Assembly: GCA_016867725.1 (NCBI GenBank)
Contig: VGIX01000003.1
Location: forward strand, 46,580-110,579
Direction of reading: 5' to 3'
DNA: 64,000 bases
Origin: Candidatus Effluviviaceae Genus I sp.
Lineage (GTDB): Bacteria; Joyebacterota; Joyebacteria; Joyebacterales; Joyebacteraceae
Shown: one piece after another, positions 35,860 through 46,035 of the stretch
Layout of the letters: each line of letters opens with the position of its first letter
Position numbering within the stretch: the stretch's first letter is position 1
Program-made: the position numbers and the translations under genes
The notes under the pieces: model-generated
Database searches by the model: none
Seen by the model: only the letters and a program-made list of their open reading frames with translations
What the model was told of the DNA's origin: nothing

Positions 35860-36740
35860 CGCTCCCGCGCCCTCGCCTCCGCCGCCCGCACGGTGTTCCT
35901 GAGGAGGATCGCCGTCGTGAGCGCCCCGACGCCGCCGGGGACCGGCGTCGCCACCGCCGCGCGCCCGAGCACCTCCTGGAACGCGACGTCGCCCACGACG
36001 CGGAAGCCCTTCTCGGCGGTCGCGTCCTCGACGCGGTTCACGCCGACGTCCACGACGACGGCGCCCTCGCGGACCATGTCCCCGCGGATCGCCTCGGGCC
36101 GGCCCATCGCTGCCACGAGGACGTCCGCCCTGAGCGTGTGCGTCGCGAGGTCGCGCGTGCCGGTGTGACAGACCGTCACCGTCGCGTTGCCGCGGTCGCC
36201 CTTCCGGAGCAGCAGCAGCGCGAGCGGGCGCCCCACGACGGCGCTCCGGCCGACGACGACCACGTGCGCGCCCTCGATGGGCACCGCGGCGGCCGCCAGC
36301 GCCTCGACCACGGCAAGCGCCGTGCAGGGCGCGAAGACCTCGGCGCCCCTCGCAAGGAGGCCGAGGCTCCCCGCCGCCGCGCAGTCGACGTCTTTGGCGG
36401 CCGGGACGGCGTCCACGACGGAGGGGTCCACGCCGCGCGGAAGCGGCTGCTGCACGATGATGCCGTGGACGAGCGGGTCGCCTGCGAGCGCCGCGAGCGC
36501 CCGGGCGGCGCCGTCGGTCCCGGCGCCCGCGGGGAGCCGCACGACGCGCACGTCGATGCCCGCGCCGCCCCCGGCCCGCTCGATGCTCGCCGAGTAGATC
36601 GCCGAGGCCGGGTCGTCGCCGACGCACACGACGGCGAGACAAGGCTGCACGCCGCGGCCCGCGAGCGCGGCCGCGCGCCGTCCGACCTCCTCCACGATCC
36701 CCGCCGCGATCGGCCTGCCCTTGAGAACCCTCGTCTCCAC
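35856..36740 (-). CDS. folD: FolD-like methylene-THF dehydrogenase/cyclohydrolase with altered active site
   Basis: The 294-residue protein is plainly FolD: VCVGDDPASAIY, GIIVQQPLPRGVD, VVVVGRSAVVGRPLA, VVVDVGVNRVED and TPVPGGVGALTTAILLRNT. The active-site segment, however, reads Y49-S-A-S-I53, where FolD enzymes have Y-x3-K; the catalytic Lys is Ile. KDVDG is KDVDC (116-120) and PCTPxG is PCTALA. The NADP-binding half is intact. It could have lost cyclohydrolase activity or use another residue. Coupled (ATGA) to xseA. PurH and FolE2 in the window imply a folate one-carbon need. Confidence 0.85.
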   Translation of the reverse strand: METRVLKGRPIAAGIVEEVGRRAAALAGRGVQPCLAVVCVGDDPASAIYSASIERAGGGAGIDVRVVRLPAGAGTDGAARALAALAGDPLVHGIIVQQPLPRGVDPSVVDAVPAAKDVDCAAAGSLGLLARGAEVFAPCTALAVVEALAAAAVPIEGAHVVVVGRSAVVGRPLALLLLRKGDRGNATVTVCHTGTRDLATHTLRADVLVAAMGRPEAIRGDMVREGAVVVDVGVNRVEDATAEKGFRVVGDVAFQEVLGRAAVATPVPGGVGALTTAILLRNTVRAAEARARER

Positions 36741-36753
36741 GATGGCCCCCCGC

Positions 36754-37539
36754 TCACCCGTCGATCACGGACATGACCCTGTGGATCCCCGTCGCGGCGC
36801 CGCTGGTCTCGTCGGCGTCGACGACGACGCCGCAGAGCACGAGGCGACCGCCGGCCGGCTCAAAGCGCTGCGGGATCTGCGTGAGGAACCTCGCAAGGGA
36901 GAGGTCCCTTCGCATGCCGATCACCGAGTCGTACGGCCCCGTCATCCCCGCGTCCGAGATGGCCGCGGTGAACCCGTCCACGATGCGCTCGTCCGCCGTC
37001 TGCACGTGCGTGTGCGTTCCCAGGACGGCCGTCGCCGCCCCGGCCAGGTGCCACGCCATCGCGACCTTCTCCGACGTCGCCTCCGCGTGGAGGTCCACCA
37101 GCACGACGCGGGCGCGCGTCCGCAGCTCCGCCACGAGCGCGGCGCCCACGCGGAACGGGCAGTCGGTCTCCGGCAGGAACACCCTGCCCTGCAGGTTCAC
37201 GACGCCCACGGGAACGCCCTTCGCGGTCTCGAAGACGCCGGCTCCCCGACCGGGGGTGCCCGGGGGGTAGTTGGCCGGCCGGAGGATCCGCTCGCAGCCC
37301 GCGACCAGCTCCGCGGCACCCTTCTTGTCCCAGATGTGGTTGCCGCTCGTGAGGACGTCGATGCCGAGCGCGAAGAGGTCGTTCGCCACGGGCTTCGTGA
37401 GCCCGATGCCTCCCGCCGCGTTCTCGCCGTTCGCCACGACGAGCGACGGCCCCCACTCCCTCACGAGGCCGGGCAGGAGCAGCTCGACGGCGCGCCGCCC
37501 GGGCCGCCCGACGACGTCCCCGATGAAGAGGATCCTCAT
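36754..37539 (-). CDS. ymdB: YmdB-family metallophosphoesterase
   Basis: A 261-residue protein with the TIGR00282 pattern: ILFIGDVVGRPGR (Asp), NGENAAGGIGL (Asn, Glu), LTSGNHIWDKK (Asn-His), VDLHAEATSEK (His) and LGTHTHVQTADE (His-x-His). These are the di-metal ligands of a 2',3'-cyclic phosphodiesterase that in Bacillus acts on 2',3'-cAMP and modulates RNA decay. It sits 16 bases downstream of rny, the classic rny-ymdB pairing. Confidence 0.92.
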   Translation of the reverse strand: MRILFIGDVVGRPGRRAVELLLPGLVREWGPSLVVANGENAAGGIGLTKPVANDLFALGIDVLTSGNHIWDKKGAAELVAGCERILRPANYPPGTPGRGAGVFETAKGVPVGVVNLQGRVFLPETDCPFRVGAALVAELRTRARVVLVDLHAEATSEKVAMAWHLAGAATAVLGTHTHVQTADERIVDGFTAAISDAGMTGPYDSVIGMRRDLSLARFLTQIPQRFEPAGGRLVLCGVVVDADETSGAATGIHRVMSVIDG

Positions 37540-37555
37540 GCGCCTTCCCGCCCGG

Positions 37556-39118
37556 CTACTTGGCGTAGTCCACGGCTCTCGACTCGCGGATCACGACGAC
37601 CTTGATCTGGCCCGGGTACTTGAGCTCCGCCTCGATCTTCCTCGCCACGGCCGAGGCGAGGGCCTCGGCGCGGGCGTCGTCGATCTTCTTGTGCTGGACC
37701 ATGATGCGGATCTCGCGGCCCGCCTGGATCGCGTAGGAGCGCTCGACGCCCTGGAAGGTCCCCGCGATCTGCTCGAGCTTCTCGAGGCGCTTGATGTAGG
37801 TCTCGAGCGTCTCGCGCCGCGCGCCCGGCCTCGCGCCGGACACGGCGTCGGCCGCCTGGACGAGCACGGCGATCATGCTCGTGTGCTCGACGTCCTCGTG
37901 ATGGGACTCGATCGAGTTGACGACGACCTCGTCTTCCCCGTACCGGGAGGCCAGCTCCGCGCCGAGCGCGGCGTGCGTCCCCTCCATCGTGTGGTCCACG
38001 GCCTTGCCGAGGTCGTGGAGGAGCCCCGCGCGCTTGGCCACCGCGACGTCGAGCCCGAGCTCGCCGGCCATGAGACCGGTCAGGTAGGCGACCTCCTTGG
38101 AGTGCTGGAGCACGTTCTGACCGTAGCTCGTCCGGTACCGGAGCTTCCCGAGGAGCTTGATGAGCTCCGGGCGAAGGTCGTGGATGCCGACGTCCAGGCA
38201 CGCCTCCTCGCCGGTCTCGGTGATCTTCTGGTCGAGCTCCTTCGTGACCTTCTCGACGACCTCCTCGATCCGCCCCGGGTGGATCCGCCCGTCCCCGATG
38301 AGCCGCTCGAGCGAGAGCCTCGCCACCTCGCGGCGCACGGGATCGAAGCCCGACAGGATCACGGCCTCGGGGGTGTCGTCCACGATCACGTCGATGCCGG
38401 TCGCGGTCTCGAACGCTCGGATGTTCCTGCCCTCGCGGCCGATGATCCTGCCCTTCATCTCGTCGCTGGGGAGGTTCACCACCGACACGGTGGACTCCAC
38501 GACGTGGTCGGCGGCGCACCGCTGGATGGCCAGCGTGAGGATCTGCTTCGCCTCCTTGTCGCCCTGCCTCCGCGCGTCGTCCCGGATGTCCTTGACCATC
38601 CTCGCGGCCTCGAGGCGCGCCTCGCTCTCCATGTTCTTGATGAGCAGCTTCTTCGCGTCGTCGCGGTTCATGCCCGCGATCCGCTCGAGCCGCTCGTTCT
38701 GCTCGTCGATCAGCTTCGAGACCTTCTCGGAACGCTCGACGATCTCCGCTTCCTTCGCGGCCTGCTCGGTCTCCGACCGGGCGAGCTCCTGTTCCTTCTT
38801 GTCGAGGAACTCCACCCTCCTGTTGAGGTCATCCTCCCGCTTCTCCAACTGCCTCTGGAGCTTCTCGAGCTCCGCTCGTGTCGCCTGCGTGTCTTCCTCG
38901 AACCTGGACTTCGCCTTGTACCACTCGTCCTTCGCCTCGAGGATCGCCGCCTTCTTCTGCGTCTCGGCCTCGCGCTGCGCCTCGCGGACGATCTTCTCGG
39001 CCAGTTCCTCGGCGCTCACGATCTTGCTGCGGTCCACGAGCCGTCTGGCGAACCAGCCGGCCACGAACACGGCAACGCCGATCAGGAACGCAACGACCAT
39101 GGCTCCCCACTGGCTCAT
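37556..39118 (-). CDS. rny: Ribonuclease Y
   Basis: A membrane-anchored endoribonuclease of 520 residues. One N-terminal TM ([18 protein letters not shown]) leads into a long coiled coil of about 170 residues ([32 protein letters not shown]). A KH domain follows ([18 protein letters not shown]), then an HD domain with [18 protein letters not shown] and [10 protein letters not shown], and the terminal [16 protein letters not shown]. It initiates mRNA decay at the membrane. GGGAGGGAGACGACCGC precedes the ATG. It heads the operon running to tRNA-Arg; no clear promoter is visible in the 60-base gap upstream. Confidence 0.96.
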   Translation of the reverse strand: MSQWGAMVVAFLIGVAVFVAGWFARRLVDRSKIVSAEELAEKIVREAQREAETQKKAAILEAKDEWYKAKSRFEEDTQATRAELEKLQRQLEKREDDLNRRVEFLDKKEQELARSETEQAAKEAEIVERSEKVSKLIDEQNERLERIAGMNRDDAKKLLIKNMESEARLEAARMVKDIRDDARRQGDKEAKQILTLAIQRCAADHVVESTVSVVNLPSDEMKGRIIGREGRNIRAFETATGIDVIVDDTPEAVILSGFDPVRREVARLSLERLIGDGRIHPGRIEEVVEKVTKELDQKITETGEEACLDVGIHDLRPELIKLLGKLRYRTSYGQNVLQHSKEVAYLTGLMAGELGLDVAVAKRAGLLHDLGKAVDHTMEGTHAALGAELASRYGEDEVVVNSIESHHEDVEHTSMIAVLVQAADAVSGARPGARRETLETYIKRLEKLEQIAGTFQGVERSYAIQAGREIRIMVQHKKIDDARAEALASAVARKIEAELKYPGQIKVVVIRESRAVDYAK

Positions 39119-39179
39119 GCGGTCGTCTCCCTCCCATCTATCGCATTGTGGTCCTGCGCCGATCGGCCGGCCCCCGGCA

Positions 39180-40535
39180 TCACGTGCCCTCCGGATCCTC
39201 GACCGGCGAAGCGGCGTCCCATCGGGACAACCGCTCCCGGACCTCCCTCTCGTACCCCGCATCGCCGGGCGTGTAGAAGCTCCGGCGCTTCTCGACGTAG
39301 TCCTGCCTTCTGCCCTCGGCCTCCGAGCGCGGCATCTCGTACGCGGCCCCCCGCCCCAGCCGCGCGGCTCCCGCGTAGCCCGCGGCGCGCAGGTGCGCCG
39401 GAACCTCCCCCGAGTCCTCCGTCCGGACGGCCTCCTCGGCCGCGGCGATCGCGTCGGCGCACGCCCTGCTCTTGGGCGCCGCCGCGAGGTAGATCGTCGC
39501 CTCGGCGAGCGCGTACCGCGCCTCGGGAAGCCCGAGCATCTCGACGGCCCTGGCCGCCCCGACCGCAAGTCCCAGGGCCCCCGGGTCGGCAAGCCCCACG
39601 TCCTCGGAGGCCAGGATCACGAGCCGCCTCGCGATGAAGCGCGGGTCCTCGCCGCCCTCGAGCATCCTGGCCAGCCAGAAGAGCGCCGCATCGGGCTGCG
39701 AGCCGCGCACGCTCTTGATGAACGCCGACGCCACGTCGTAGTGCGCGTCGCCGTCGCGGTCGTGCCTGATCACGCGGCGCGCGAGACACCCCTCGGCCAC
39801 GGCCAGGCTCACGCGGATGGCGCCGCCTTTGTCCGGCGGCGTCGAGAGCGCCGCGAGTTCGAGCGCCGAGAGGGCCCTCCTCGCGTCCCCGAGCGCGTTG
39901 TCGGCCAGGTGGTCCAGCGCGTCGTCCGCCGCCTCGACGCGGTACTCGCCGAGGCCCCGCTCCCGGTCGGCGAGGGCGGACACCAGGATCGCCCGCACGT
40001 CGTCCCTCGAGAGCGGCCGGAACTCGAACACCTGAACGCGCGACAGGAGCGCCTGGTTCAGGTAGAAGAACGGGTTCTCCACCGTCGCGCCGATCATGAC
40101 GAACGCGTCGTCCTCGAGGGGCGCGAGCAGCACGTCCTGCTGGGCCTTGTTGAACCGGTGCACCTCGTCGATGAACACGATCGTCCGCCGGGGCGAGCGC
40201 TGCCGCGCGCCGGTGACGGCGGCCCGCAGATCGGCCACGCCGGCCTCGACCGCGTTGAGCCTCACGAGCGCCGACCCGGTGGCCTCCGCGATCACGTGGC
40301 CGAGGGAGGTCTTGCCGCTCCCAGGAGGGCCGTACAGGATCATCGAGAACAGCCTGTCGGCCTCGATGGCCCTCCGAAGCAGCTTGCCCGGTCCCAGCAC
40401 GTGGTCCTGTCCGCGATACTCACCGAGCGCCCGCGGCCGCATCCTCTTCGCGAGAGGCGCGTGCGGGGCTTCGGGAACCGTGAAGAGGCCCCCCGGCTCA
40501 GCGTGGGCATCGCGCAACGCGTTCACCTCGTTCAT
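39180..40535 (-). CDS. rarA: Replication-associated recombination protein A (RarA/MgsA)
   Basis: An AAA+ protein (451 residues) related to clamp loaders, acting at stalled forks. It has [18 protein letters not shown], Walker [15 protein letters not shown], Walker [29 protein letters not shown] (sensor 1) and [15 protein letters not shown]-type sensor 2 (read [15 protein letters not shown]). The C-terminal tetramerisation region contains [20 protein letters not shown] and [12 protein letters not shown] 40535 is used; a GTG-free extension from 40562 adds only MPCPVSRVR and is less likely. It follows zapA with a 132-base gap that shows no gene. Confidence 0.94.
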   Translation of the reverse strand: MNEVNALRDAHAEPGGLFTVPEAPHAPLAKRMRPRALGEYRGQDHVLGPGKLLRRAIEADRLFSMILYGPPGSGKTSLGHVIAEATGSALVRLNAVEAGVADLRAAVTGARQRSPRRTIVFIDEVHRFNKAQQDVLLAPLEDDAFVMIGATVENPFFYLNQALLSRVQVFEFRPLSRDDVRAILVSALADRERGLGEYRVEAADDALDHLADNALGDARRALSALELAALSTPPDKGGAIRVSLAVAEGCLARRVIRHDRDGDAHYDVASAFIKSVRGSQPDAALFWLARMLEGGEDPRFIARRLVILASEDVGLADPGALGLAVGAARAVEMLGLPEARYALAEATIYLAAAPKSRACADAIAAAEEAVRTEDSGEVPAHLRAAGYAGAARLGRGAAYEMPRSEAEGRRQDYVEKRRSFYTPGDAGYEREVRERLSRWDAASPVEDPEGT

Positions 40536-40667
40536 CCGAACGCGGGACACGGGGCAGGGCATCGGGCTGGGCTGGAACGAAGCTCGGTCGACGGCATCGG
40601 CGTGGCGCCTCCGAATGCGGCGGCGCGCTCTGAAGGTCAGCGAAAGGCCTGAGAAGGGCCGCGGGGG

Positions 40668-40949
40668 TCACTCGCCCATCTGGGACTCGATCTCCTGCGA
40701 GAGTTCCTCGGCCCGCTCCTCGACCTCGGCCAGCAGCCTGTTCCGGTCGTCTCGCTCCCGGAAAAGCTCGCCGGCGATGTTGAGGGCCGCGAGAATGGCC
40801 ACCTTGAGGGAAGAGCCAAGGGCCGTTTCGCCGTCCACCTCCCGCATCTTGCTGTCCACGTAGTGGGCGATCTCCTGAATGCTCTCAGGGTCCGCGTCCC
40901 CGCGGATTCGGTACTCCGACCCGAAGATCTCGACCTTCACGCTGCTCAT
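40668..40949 (-). CDS. zapA: Cell division protein ZapA
   Basis: A 93-residue protein: VKVEIFGSEYRIRGDADPE (beta hairpin), HYVDSKMREVDGE, VAILAALNIAGELFRERDD and a C-terminal coiled coil of about 30 residues. It promotes FtsZ bundling. The order pheT-coiled coil-zapA seen here is common. The ribosome site is weak. The downstream gap (40536-40667) was checked for 6S RNA, which often follows zapA, without a convincing match. Confidence 0.9.
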   Translation of the reverse strand: MSSVKVEIFGSEYRIRGDADPESIQEIAHYVDSKMREVDGETALGSSLKVAILAALNIAGELFRERDDRNRLLAEVEERAEELSQEIESQMGE

Positions 40950-41028
40950 CAGGTGATCTCAGGCTTCGTCGCCCCATCGGGGGGCGCTCACCGGGGACAC
41001 CGCGACGCGACGGAGCGCCGCCGGGCCC

Positions 41029-41262
41029 CTAGGCCAGCTTCTCGCCGATCGATCTCATCTTCTGCTCGATCCGCTTCCGCTGCCTCGCGTCTATCTTCTC
41101 ACCGGACCAGACGCTCTTCATGTGGCCGGCGAGGTCCTCGAACTCCTTTCCCAGAGCGCGCAGGCGCTCCCTGAGCTCGGCGTTCTCCGCCCTCAGTCGC
41201 GCGAGCTCACCCACAGCCCGCGCGATCGAGGCCTCGAGCGCTTCCATTCCGGGCACCTGCAT
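41029..41262 (-). CDS. Small coiled-coil protein (ZapB-like)
   Basis: A 77-residue, nearly all-helical protein with heptads in EASIARAVGELARLRAEN and AELRERLRALGKEFEDL, followed by a basic DARQRKRIEQKM. It resembles ZapB and similar short division-associated coiled coils by layout, not by strong sequence identity. Its place between pheT and zapA supports a divisome link. ATG 41262 is preferred (GGAG six bases upstream); a GTG at 41274 would add four residues. Confidence 0.5.
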   Translation of the reverse strand: MQVPGMEALEASIARAVGELARLRAENAELRERLRALGKEFEDLAGHMKSVWSGEKIDARQRKRIEQKMRSIGEKLA

Positions 41263-41289
41263 CGTCGTCTCCACGAAGGCGCCGCCCGG

Positions 41290-43674
41290 TCACTTCCGGA
41301 GCGACGCCCCCAGCTCCTTGAGGAGGCGGTTGACGACGCGGCCGTGCGCCTCGTCGACCTCCGCGTCCGTCAGGGTGCGCTCGCGCGACATGTACGTCAG
41401 CGACAGGCCAAGGCTCTTCTTCCCCGCGGGAAGCTGCGAGCCACGGTACAGGTCGAACACTTCCACGGACTGCAGGAGCGCCTCGCCGTGCCCGCCGACC
41501 ACGTCCAGCACGCCGGCCGCGGGCGTCCCGTCATCCAGGATCAGCGCAACGTCGCGCCGCACCTTGGGATACCGCGGTAGCCGCTCGTGTTTCCCCACCA
41601 ACCTGCACCCCCGTGCCAGCTCATCAAGGGAGAGCTCGAACACGAACACCGGCTGCTCGAGATCCCACGCGTCCAGCACGCCGCGAGAGATCATGCCGAG
41701 ATGCCCGATCTCCCGCCCGCCTGCGGAGAGCACCGCCCCCTCCGCGCGGTCGAACAGCGGGCGGCCATCGTAGCAGCGCATGCCCAGGCTGTCAACCCCG
41801 AGCGCTTCCCCGAGGGCCCACAGGGCGCCCTTGCCGTCGAAGAAGTCGGTGGACCGGGACTGCCCGTCCCACGCCGGCCTTCCGGCCCGGCCCGTCATCG
41901 CCCCGGCCAGCGACCACGCCTCGGCGGTCGCCGTCCCCTGTCTCGAGAACACCTTCGCGATCTCGAAGACCCTGACGTCCTTCTCCCCCACGTTCCAGTT
42001 CGTCCGGACGACGTCCAGGAGACCCGGGACGGCGGTGGGACGAAGGAGCGGCGCGTCCCTGTTGATGGGGTTGGAGAGCGTCGGGGCGGCCGCAGGGTCC
42101 GCCCCCACGCGCTCGAGCACGGCCGGGCTCGTGAAGGAGCTCGTGAGCGCCTCGTAGAAGCCCAGGCCGACCATCGCCCCGCGGACCTGCGCGACGCGCG
42201 CGTCGCGCTTCTCGTAGCGCTCGTCGAGACCGCGGAAGGGCACCGCCGACGCGACGTTCTCGTATCCGTGCGACCGCGTGACCTCCTCGACGAGATCGGC
42301 CTCGAGCTCGATGTCGCGCCGGAAGCTCGGCACGCTCACGCGGAGCGCGTCGGCGTCCGGCGCCACGCCGAAACCGAGCGCGGCAAGGTGTCCGGCCGCG
42401 TCGGACGTCGAGACCCCGTCACCGAGCAGGCGCCGCACCGACGACATCCTGAGGGTGACCGGCGAGGGAGCCGGAAGGCCAGGGCCGACGTCCACGGCGC
42501 CGGGGGCCACCTGCCCTCCGGCGATCGACGCAATCAGGCCGCACACGCGGGCGGCGACGCGGTCCATGGCCGCCGTGTCCACGCCTCGCTCGAACCGCCA
42601 CGAGGCCTCCGTCCGGAGCCCGACGCCGCGCGCGCCGCGCCTGACGATCACCGGGTCGAAGCAGGCGCACTCCAGGAGCACGGTCGTCGTGCCCTCGGTC
42701 ACCTCGCTGCCCGCGCCGCCCATGACGCCGGCGAGGGCCACGGGGTGCGCCGCGTCGGCGATCACGAGCTGCGAGGGGCCGAGCTTGCGGGTGACCCCGT
42801 CGAGCGTGACGAGCTCCTCGCCCGCCGACGCGCGCCGCACGACGATGCGTCGCCCCTCGAGCGCCTCGAAGTCGAACGCGTGCACGGGGTGCCCGAGCTC
42901 GAGCATCGCGAAGTTCGTCGCGTCCACGACGTTGTTGATGGGCCGCTGCCCCACGCTCTCGAGCCTCTCGGCGAGCCACGCCGGGGAAGGGCCGACCTTC
43001 ACTCCCGCGATCACGCGGGCGATGTACCGCGGACAGCCGGCGGGATCGAGGATCTCGACCCCCGTGAGGGCGGACGCGGGCGTGCCCGACTCGAGGAGGT
43101 CGACGCGCGGCTCCCTGAGCGGCGAGCGCGTCATCGCGGCGACCTCGCGGGCGACGCCGACGATGCCCGTGCAGTCCGGTCGGTTGGGCTGGACCTCGAC
43201 GTCCACCGCGTCGGCCGTGAGCGCGAGCGCGCTGCGGATGTCCTCGCCGAGCGACGACGAGGGATCGAGCTCGATGATCCCCGCCGCGTCGTCGGAGACG
43301 CCGAGCTCGGCCGCCGACACGAGCATCCCGAACGAGCGCCTCCCGCGGATGGTCTGCTCGCCGATCGCGCGCCCGCCGGCGATGACGGCGCCGGGGAGCG
43401 CAAGCCCCGTCACGAGGCCGGCCCGCGCGTTCGGCGCGCCGCACACGACGCTCGCCGAGCCGCTGCCCCAGTCGACGACGCAGACGCTGAGGCTGTCGGC
43501 GTCCGGGTGTCGGTCAACGGTCACGATCTTCGCGACGACCACGCCCGTCGCGTCCGCGCCGGCCGGGCGCACGGGGACGGTCTCCGTGAGGCGCTCGGTC
43601 AGACGCCGGGCGAGCTCGACGGCGTCCATGTCGAAGTCGACGTAGTCCCTGAGCCACGCGAGGCTCACCTTCAT
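41290..43674 (-). CDS. pheT: Phenylalanyl-tRNA synthetase beta subunit
   Basis: The 794-residue subunit begins [20 protein letters not shown]. It has an EMAP/tRNA-binding domain ([28 protein letters not shown]), the B3/B4 editing domain ([24 protein letters not shown]), the B5 DNA-binding-like fold ([14 protein letters not shown] nearby), the class II-like core and the FDX-ACB C-terminal domain ([46 protein letters not shown]). It forms the alpha2beta2 enzyme with PheS, nine bases upstream. Confidence 0.96.
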   Translation of the reverse strand: MKVSLAWLRDYVDFDMDAVELARRLTERLTETVPVRPAGADATGVVVAKIVTVDRHPDADSLSVCVVDWGSGSASVVCGAPNARAGLVTGLALPGAVIAGGRAIGEQTIRGRRSFGMLVSAAELGVSDDAAGIIELDPSSSLGEDIRSALALTADAVDVEVQPNRPDCTGIVGVAREVAAMTRSPLREPRVDLLESGTPASALTGVEILDPAGCPRYIARVIAGVKVGPSPAWLAERLESVGQRPINNVVDATNFAMLELGHPVHAFDFEALEGRRIVVRRASAGEELVTLDGVTRKLGPSQLVIADAAHPVALAGVMGGAGSEVTEGTTTVLLECACFDPVIVRRGARGVGLRTEASWRFERGVDTAAMDRVAARVCGLIASIAGGQVAPGAVDVGPGLPAPSPVTLRMSSVRRLLGDGVSTSDAAGHLAALGFGVAPDADALRVSVPSFRRDIELEADLVEEVTRSHGYENVASAVPFRGLDERYEKRDARVAQVRGAMVGLGFYEALTSSFTSPAVLERVGADPAAAPTLSNPINRDAPLLRPTAVPGLLDVVRTNWNVGEKDVRVFEIAKVFSRQGTATAEAWSLAGAMTGRAGRPAWDGQSRSTDFFDGKGALWALGEALGVDSLGMRCYDGRPLFDRAEGAVLSAGGREIGHLGMISRGVLDAWDLEQPVFVFELSLDELARGCRLVGKHERLPRYPKVRRDVALILDDGTPAAGVLDVVGGHGEALLQSVEVFDLYRGSQLPAGKKSLGLSLTYMSRERTLTDAEVDEAHGRVVNRLLKELGASLRK

Positions 43675-43683
43675 GGGCGCCCC

Positions 43684-44694
43684 TCAGACCCCCCGGAGGA
43701 ACCGGAGGTCGTTCTCCAGAAAGAGCCGGATGTCGTCCGTGCCCGTCAGCATCATGCACACGCGGTCCACGCCCAGCCCGAACGCGTAGCCGCTCACGGC
43801 GTCCGGGTCGTACCCCACGGCCCGGAAGACGCGCGGGTCCACCATCCCCGCTCCGACAAGCTCCACCCAGCCCGTCCCCTTGCAGACGCTGCATCCCGAG
43901 CCGCCGCAGATGCTGCAGCGGACGTCCACCTCGATGGACGGCTCGGTGAACGGGAAGAAGCCGGGACGGAAGCGGATGCCCACGTCGTCCCCCAGAAGCT
44001 CCTTCAGGAATCGCGTGAGGACGCCCCTGAGCTCTGCCAGGCGGACGTCGCGGTCCACGTAGAGCCCCTCGAGCTGGTAGAACTCGGAGCCGTGCGAGGC
44101 GTCGGGGTTCTCGTTCCGGTACACCCGCCCCGGCGCGATGATACGCACGGGCGGCTTCGTGGACTGCATCACGCGGATCTGCACGGGCGACGTGTGCGTG
44201 CGGAGGAGGGACCCGCCGTCAACGTAGAAGGTGTCCCACATGTCCCGCGCGGGGTGGTCCGGCGGGATGTTCAGCGCCTCGAAGTTGTGGAACTCGTCCT
44301 CGACCTCGGGGCCGACGGCGACCTCGAAGCCGAGGCCGAGGAGGATCTCCTCGAGCCGGTCGAGCGTCCTTGTGATCGGGTGCTTCCGACCGACCCACGG
44401 CGCCCGCCCCGGGAGCGTGAGATCCGGCCCCACCGAGGCCGAGGCCGCGCCGGCAAGAACGCGCGTCCGCGCCTCGTCGAGCCGCGCCGTCACGGTCGCC
44501 TTGAACTCGTTCAGGGCCTTCCCGAGCGCCTTCCGCTCATCGTCCGAAAGCGCCCCGAGCCCCTTCGAGATCGTCGCGATCTCGCTCTTCCGCCCCAGGT
44601 ACCGGACGCGCGCGTCCTCGACGTCCTTCTCGGTGCGCGCGGCGTCGAGGTCTCCGAGGGCGGCCGCCGCAAGTTCGGAGAGCCGCTCGATCAA
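43684..44694 (-). CDS. pheS: Phenylalanyl-tRNA synthetase alpha subunit
   Basis: The catalytic subunit of 336 residues: N-terminal coiled coil, then the class II motif 2 (HTSPVQIRVM, IIAPGRVYRNE), and GLGVDRVCMMLTGTDDIRLF as motif 3. An insert with CSICGGSGCSVCKGTGW is a Cys4 zinc-finger found in many bacterial PheS. TTG 44694 is the start, six bases after GGGAGG. It lies 22 bases after rplT, so it is co-transcribed with the ribosomal genes, as in Escherichia coli. Confidence 0.96.
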   Translation of the reverse strand: MIERLSELAAAALGDLDAARTEKDVEDARVRYLGRKSEIATISKGLGALSDDERKALGKALNEFKATVTARLDEARTRVLAGAASASVGPDLTLPGRAPWVGRKHPITRTLDRLEEILLGLGFEVAVGPEVEDEFHNFEALNIPPDHPARDMWDTFYVDGGSLLRTHTSPVQIRVMQSTKPPVRIIAPGRVYRNENPDASHGSEFYQLEGLYVDRDVRLAELRGVLTRFLKELLGDDVGIRFRPGFFPFTEPSIEVDVRCSICGGSGCSVCKGTGWVELVGAGMVDPRVFRAVGYDPDAVSGYAFGLGVDRVCMMLTGTDDIRLFLENDLRFLRGV

Positions 44695-44716
44695 CGAGGT
44701 CCTCCCGCGTCAGGCG

Positions 44717-45079
44717 TCATGCCTGCCCAAGCTGCCCCTTCGCGATCGAGGCGAGCCTCGCGAACCCGTCCGCATCGTGCACCGCCATGTCGGCGAGGAG
44801 CTTGCGGTCCACCTCGACCTTCGCCTCCCTGAGCCCGTGCATGAACCGGCTGTAGGAGAGCCCGTGGAGCCGCGCCCCGGCGTTGATGCGCACGATCCAG
44901 AGGCGGCGCATGTCGCCCTTCCTGTCCTTCCGGGCGCCGTAGGCGAAGACGCCCGCGCGGTGGACGGTCTCCGTCGCGGTGCGGATGAGACGGCTCCTGC
45001 CGCCGTAGTACCCCCTCGCGGACTTCAGGATCTTCTTGCGCCTGCGCCTCGACGCCGGCGCCGAACGTGCCCGTGGCAT
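44717..45079 (-). CDS. rplT: Ribosomal protein L20
   Basis: 120 residues, normal length: [41 protein letters not shown] and [23 protein letters not shown]20 binds 23S rRNA early in assembly and in many bacteria also represses its own operon through the infC leader. Follows rpmI by 24 bases. Confidence 0.97.
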   Translation of the reverse strand: MPRARSAPASRRRRKKILKSARGYYGGRSRLIRTATETVHRAGVFAYGARKDRKGDMRRLWIVRINAGARLHGLSYSRFMHGLREAKVEVDRKLLADMAVHDADGFARLASIAKGQLGQA

Positions 45080-45103
45080 GTCTTCCCCTTCCTCCCGGAG
45101 AGA

Positions 45104-45298
45104 CTAGTCCCTGAGCAGCCGCTCGATGCGCGGCTGGTCGGCCTTGTGGACGTAGCCCTGCTTCCTCAGGTTCCTCTTCGCCCTCGCGCTCTTGCGGATG
45201 AAGAAGTGGCCCGTGTACGCCTTGGGCCGCTTGATCTTCCCCGCCCCCGTGCGCTTAAACCTCTTGGCCGCCCCTCGATGCGTCTTGACCTTCGGCAT
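45104..45298 (-). CDS. rpmI: Ribosomal protein L35
   Basis: 64 residues: [20 protein letters not shown] and [18 protein letters not shown], basic throughout. Its start lies inside the 3' end of infC, overlapping by 44 bases, a larger overlap than the four-base couplings elsewhere in the window. Confidence 0.97.
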   Translation of the reverse strand: MPKVKTHRGAAKRFKRTGAGKIKRPKAYTGHFFIRKSARAKRNLRKQGYVHKADQPRIERLLRD

Positions 45299-45845
45299 GC
45301 TCGCTGCTCCCGGTTCGCTCCCGCGCCTTCGTCCCCGGCCTCGGCGACAGCACCATCATCATGGCGCGTCCCTCGGACTGGATCGGCACCTCGACCGCCG
45401 CCGCCTCGGCGAGGTCCTGCGCCACCTTCTCCATCAGGCGAATGCCCATCTCCTTGTGCGCCATCTCGCGGCCACGGAACGTGACCGTGCACTTGACCTT
45501 GTCGCCGGCCTCGAGGAATTCCCGCGCATGGCGGAGCTTGAAGTCGTAGTCGTGCGGCTCGATCTTCGGACGCATCTTCACCTCTTTGACCTGCGTCACG
45601 TGCTGGCGCTTCTTCGCCTCCTTCGCCCGTTTGTTCAGCTGATACATGTACTTCCCGTAGTCCATGATCCTGCACACCGGCGGGCGGGCCTTCGGCGAGA
45701 CCTCAACGAGGTCGAGTCCCTTCTGTTCAGCCATCGCCAACGCCTCGGACGTCGCGAGGACGCCCACCTGCGTGCCGTCCACGTCGATGAGCCGCACCTG
45801 GGAGATGCGGATCTTCCGGTTGACGCGTGGGGCCTGGATCGTCAC
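45255..45845 (-). CDS. infC: Translation initiation factor IF-3
   Basis: Prevents premature subunit joining and checks start codons. The N-domain has [18 protein letters not shown] and [23 protein letters not shown]; the C-domain has [29 protein letters not shown]-type [13 protein letters not shown] and MMMVLSPRP. The C-terminal extension of about 25 residues after SPRP overlaps rpmI. The start is GTG with AAGGAGG just before it. In Escherichia coli infC uses AUU for autoregulation; a GTG start here means that mechanism need not apply. Confidence 0.95.
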   Translation of the reverse strand: MTIQAPRVNRKIRISQVRLIDVDGTQVGVLATSEALAMAEQKGLDLVEVSPKARPPVCRIMDYGKYMYQLNKRAKEAKKRQHVTQVKEVKMRPKIEPHDYDFKLRHAREFLEAGDKVKCTVTFRGREMAHKEMGIRLMEKVAQDLAEAAAVEVPIQSEGRAMMMVLSPRPGTKARERTGSSEHAEGQDASRGGQEV

Positions 45846-45960
45846 CTGACCTCCTTCCGCTCGCGCCGCCGTTCACGGCGGCGATGGAAACGGCGGACGG
45901 GATGCATCCCCGTCGAGACGCATCCCGTCCTCGGACTCAAGGAGACCGGTCTCCTGAGCA
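45846..45960 (-). promoter_or_regulatory. Structured leader of the infC-rpmI-rplT-pheST operon
   Basis: Three near-perfect inverted repeats stack just upstream of the infC ribosome site: 45864-45883 (eight GC pairs, TGAA tetraloop on the RNA), 45896-45929 (ten pairs GACGGGATGC/GCATCCCGTC, 14-base loop) and 45940-45955 (a 16-base perfect palindrome, AGGAGACCGGTCTCCT). Position and length fit an autoregulatory leader of the L20 or IF3 type, but I cannot confirm a known L20 fold by eye. Confidence 0.55.
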
Positions 45961-46035
45961 CGCCGACAGACCTCTTCGGGCCGTGAGCCCTCAAGGTGAG
46001 AAGCGAGATGCCTCTTCTTCCCTGTGATGTTCGAG

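Noticed and set aside
40536-40667. 6S RNA gene after zapA
   Set aside because: The gap is only 132 bases, too short for a typical 6S RNA, and no long bulged hairpin is apparent by eye. A covariance-model search would settle it.
45255-45298. Frameshift in infC causing the 44-base overlap with rpmI
   Set aside because: Both frames read as normal family proteins up to and beyond the overlap. A modest C-terminal extension of IF-3 explains it without an error.
45940-45955. 16-base perfect palindrome as a repressor operator
   Set aside because: It lies downstream of the only visible promoter and next to other stems, so an RNA-structure role is more economical. It is kept under the leader finding.
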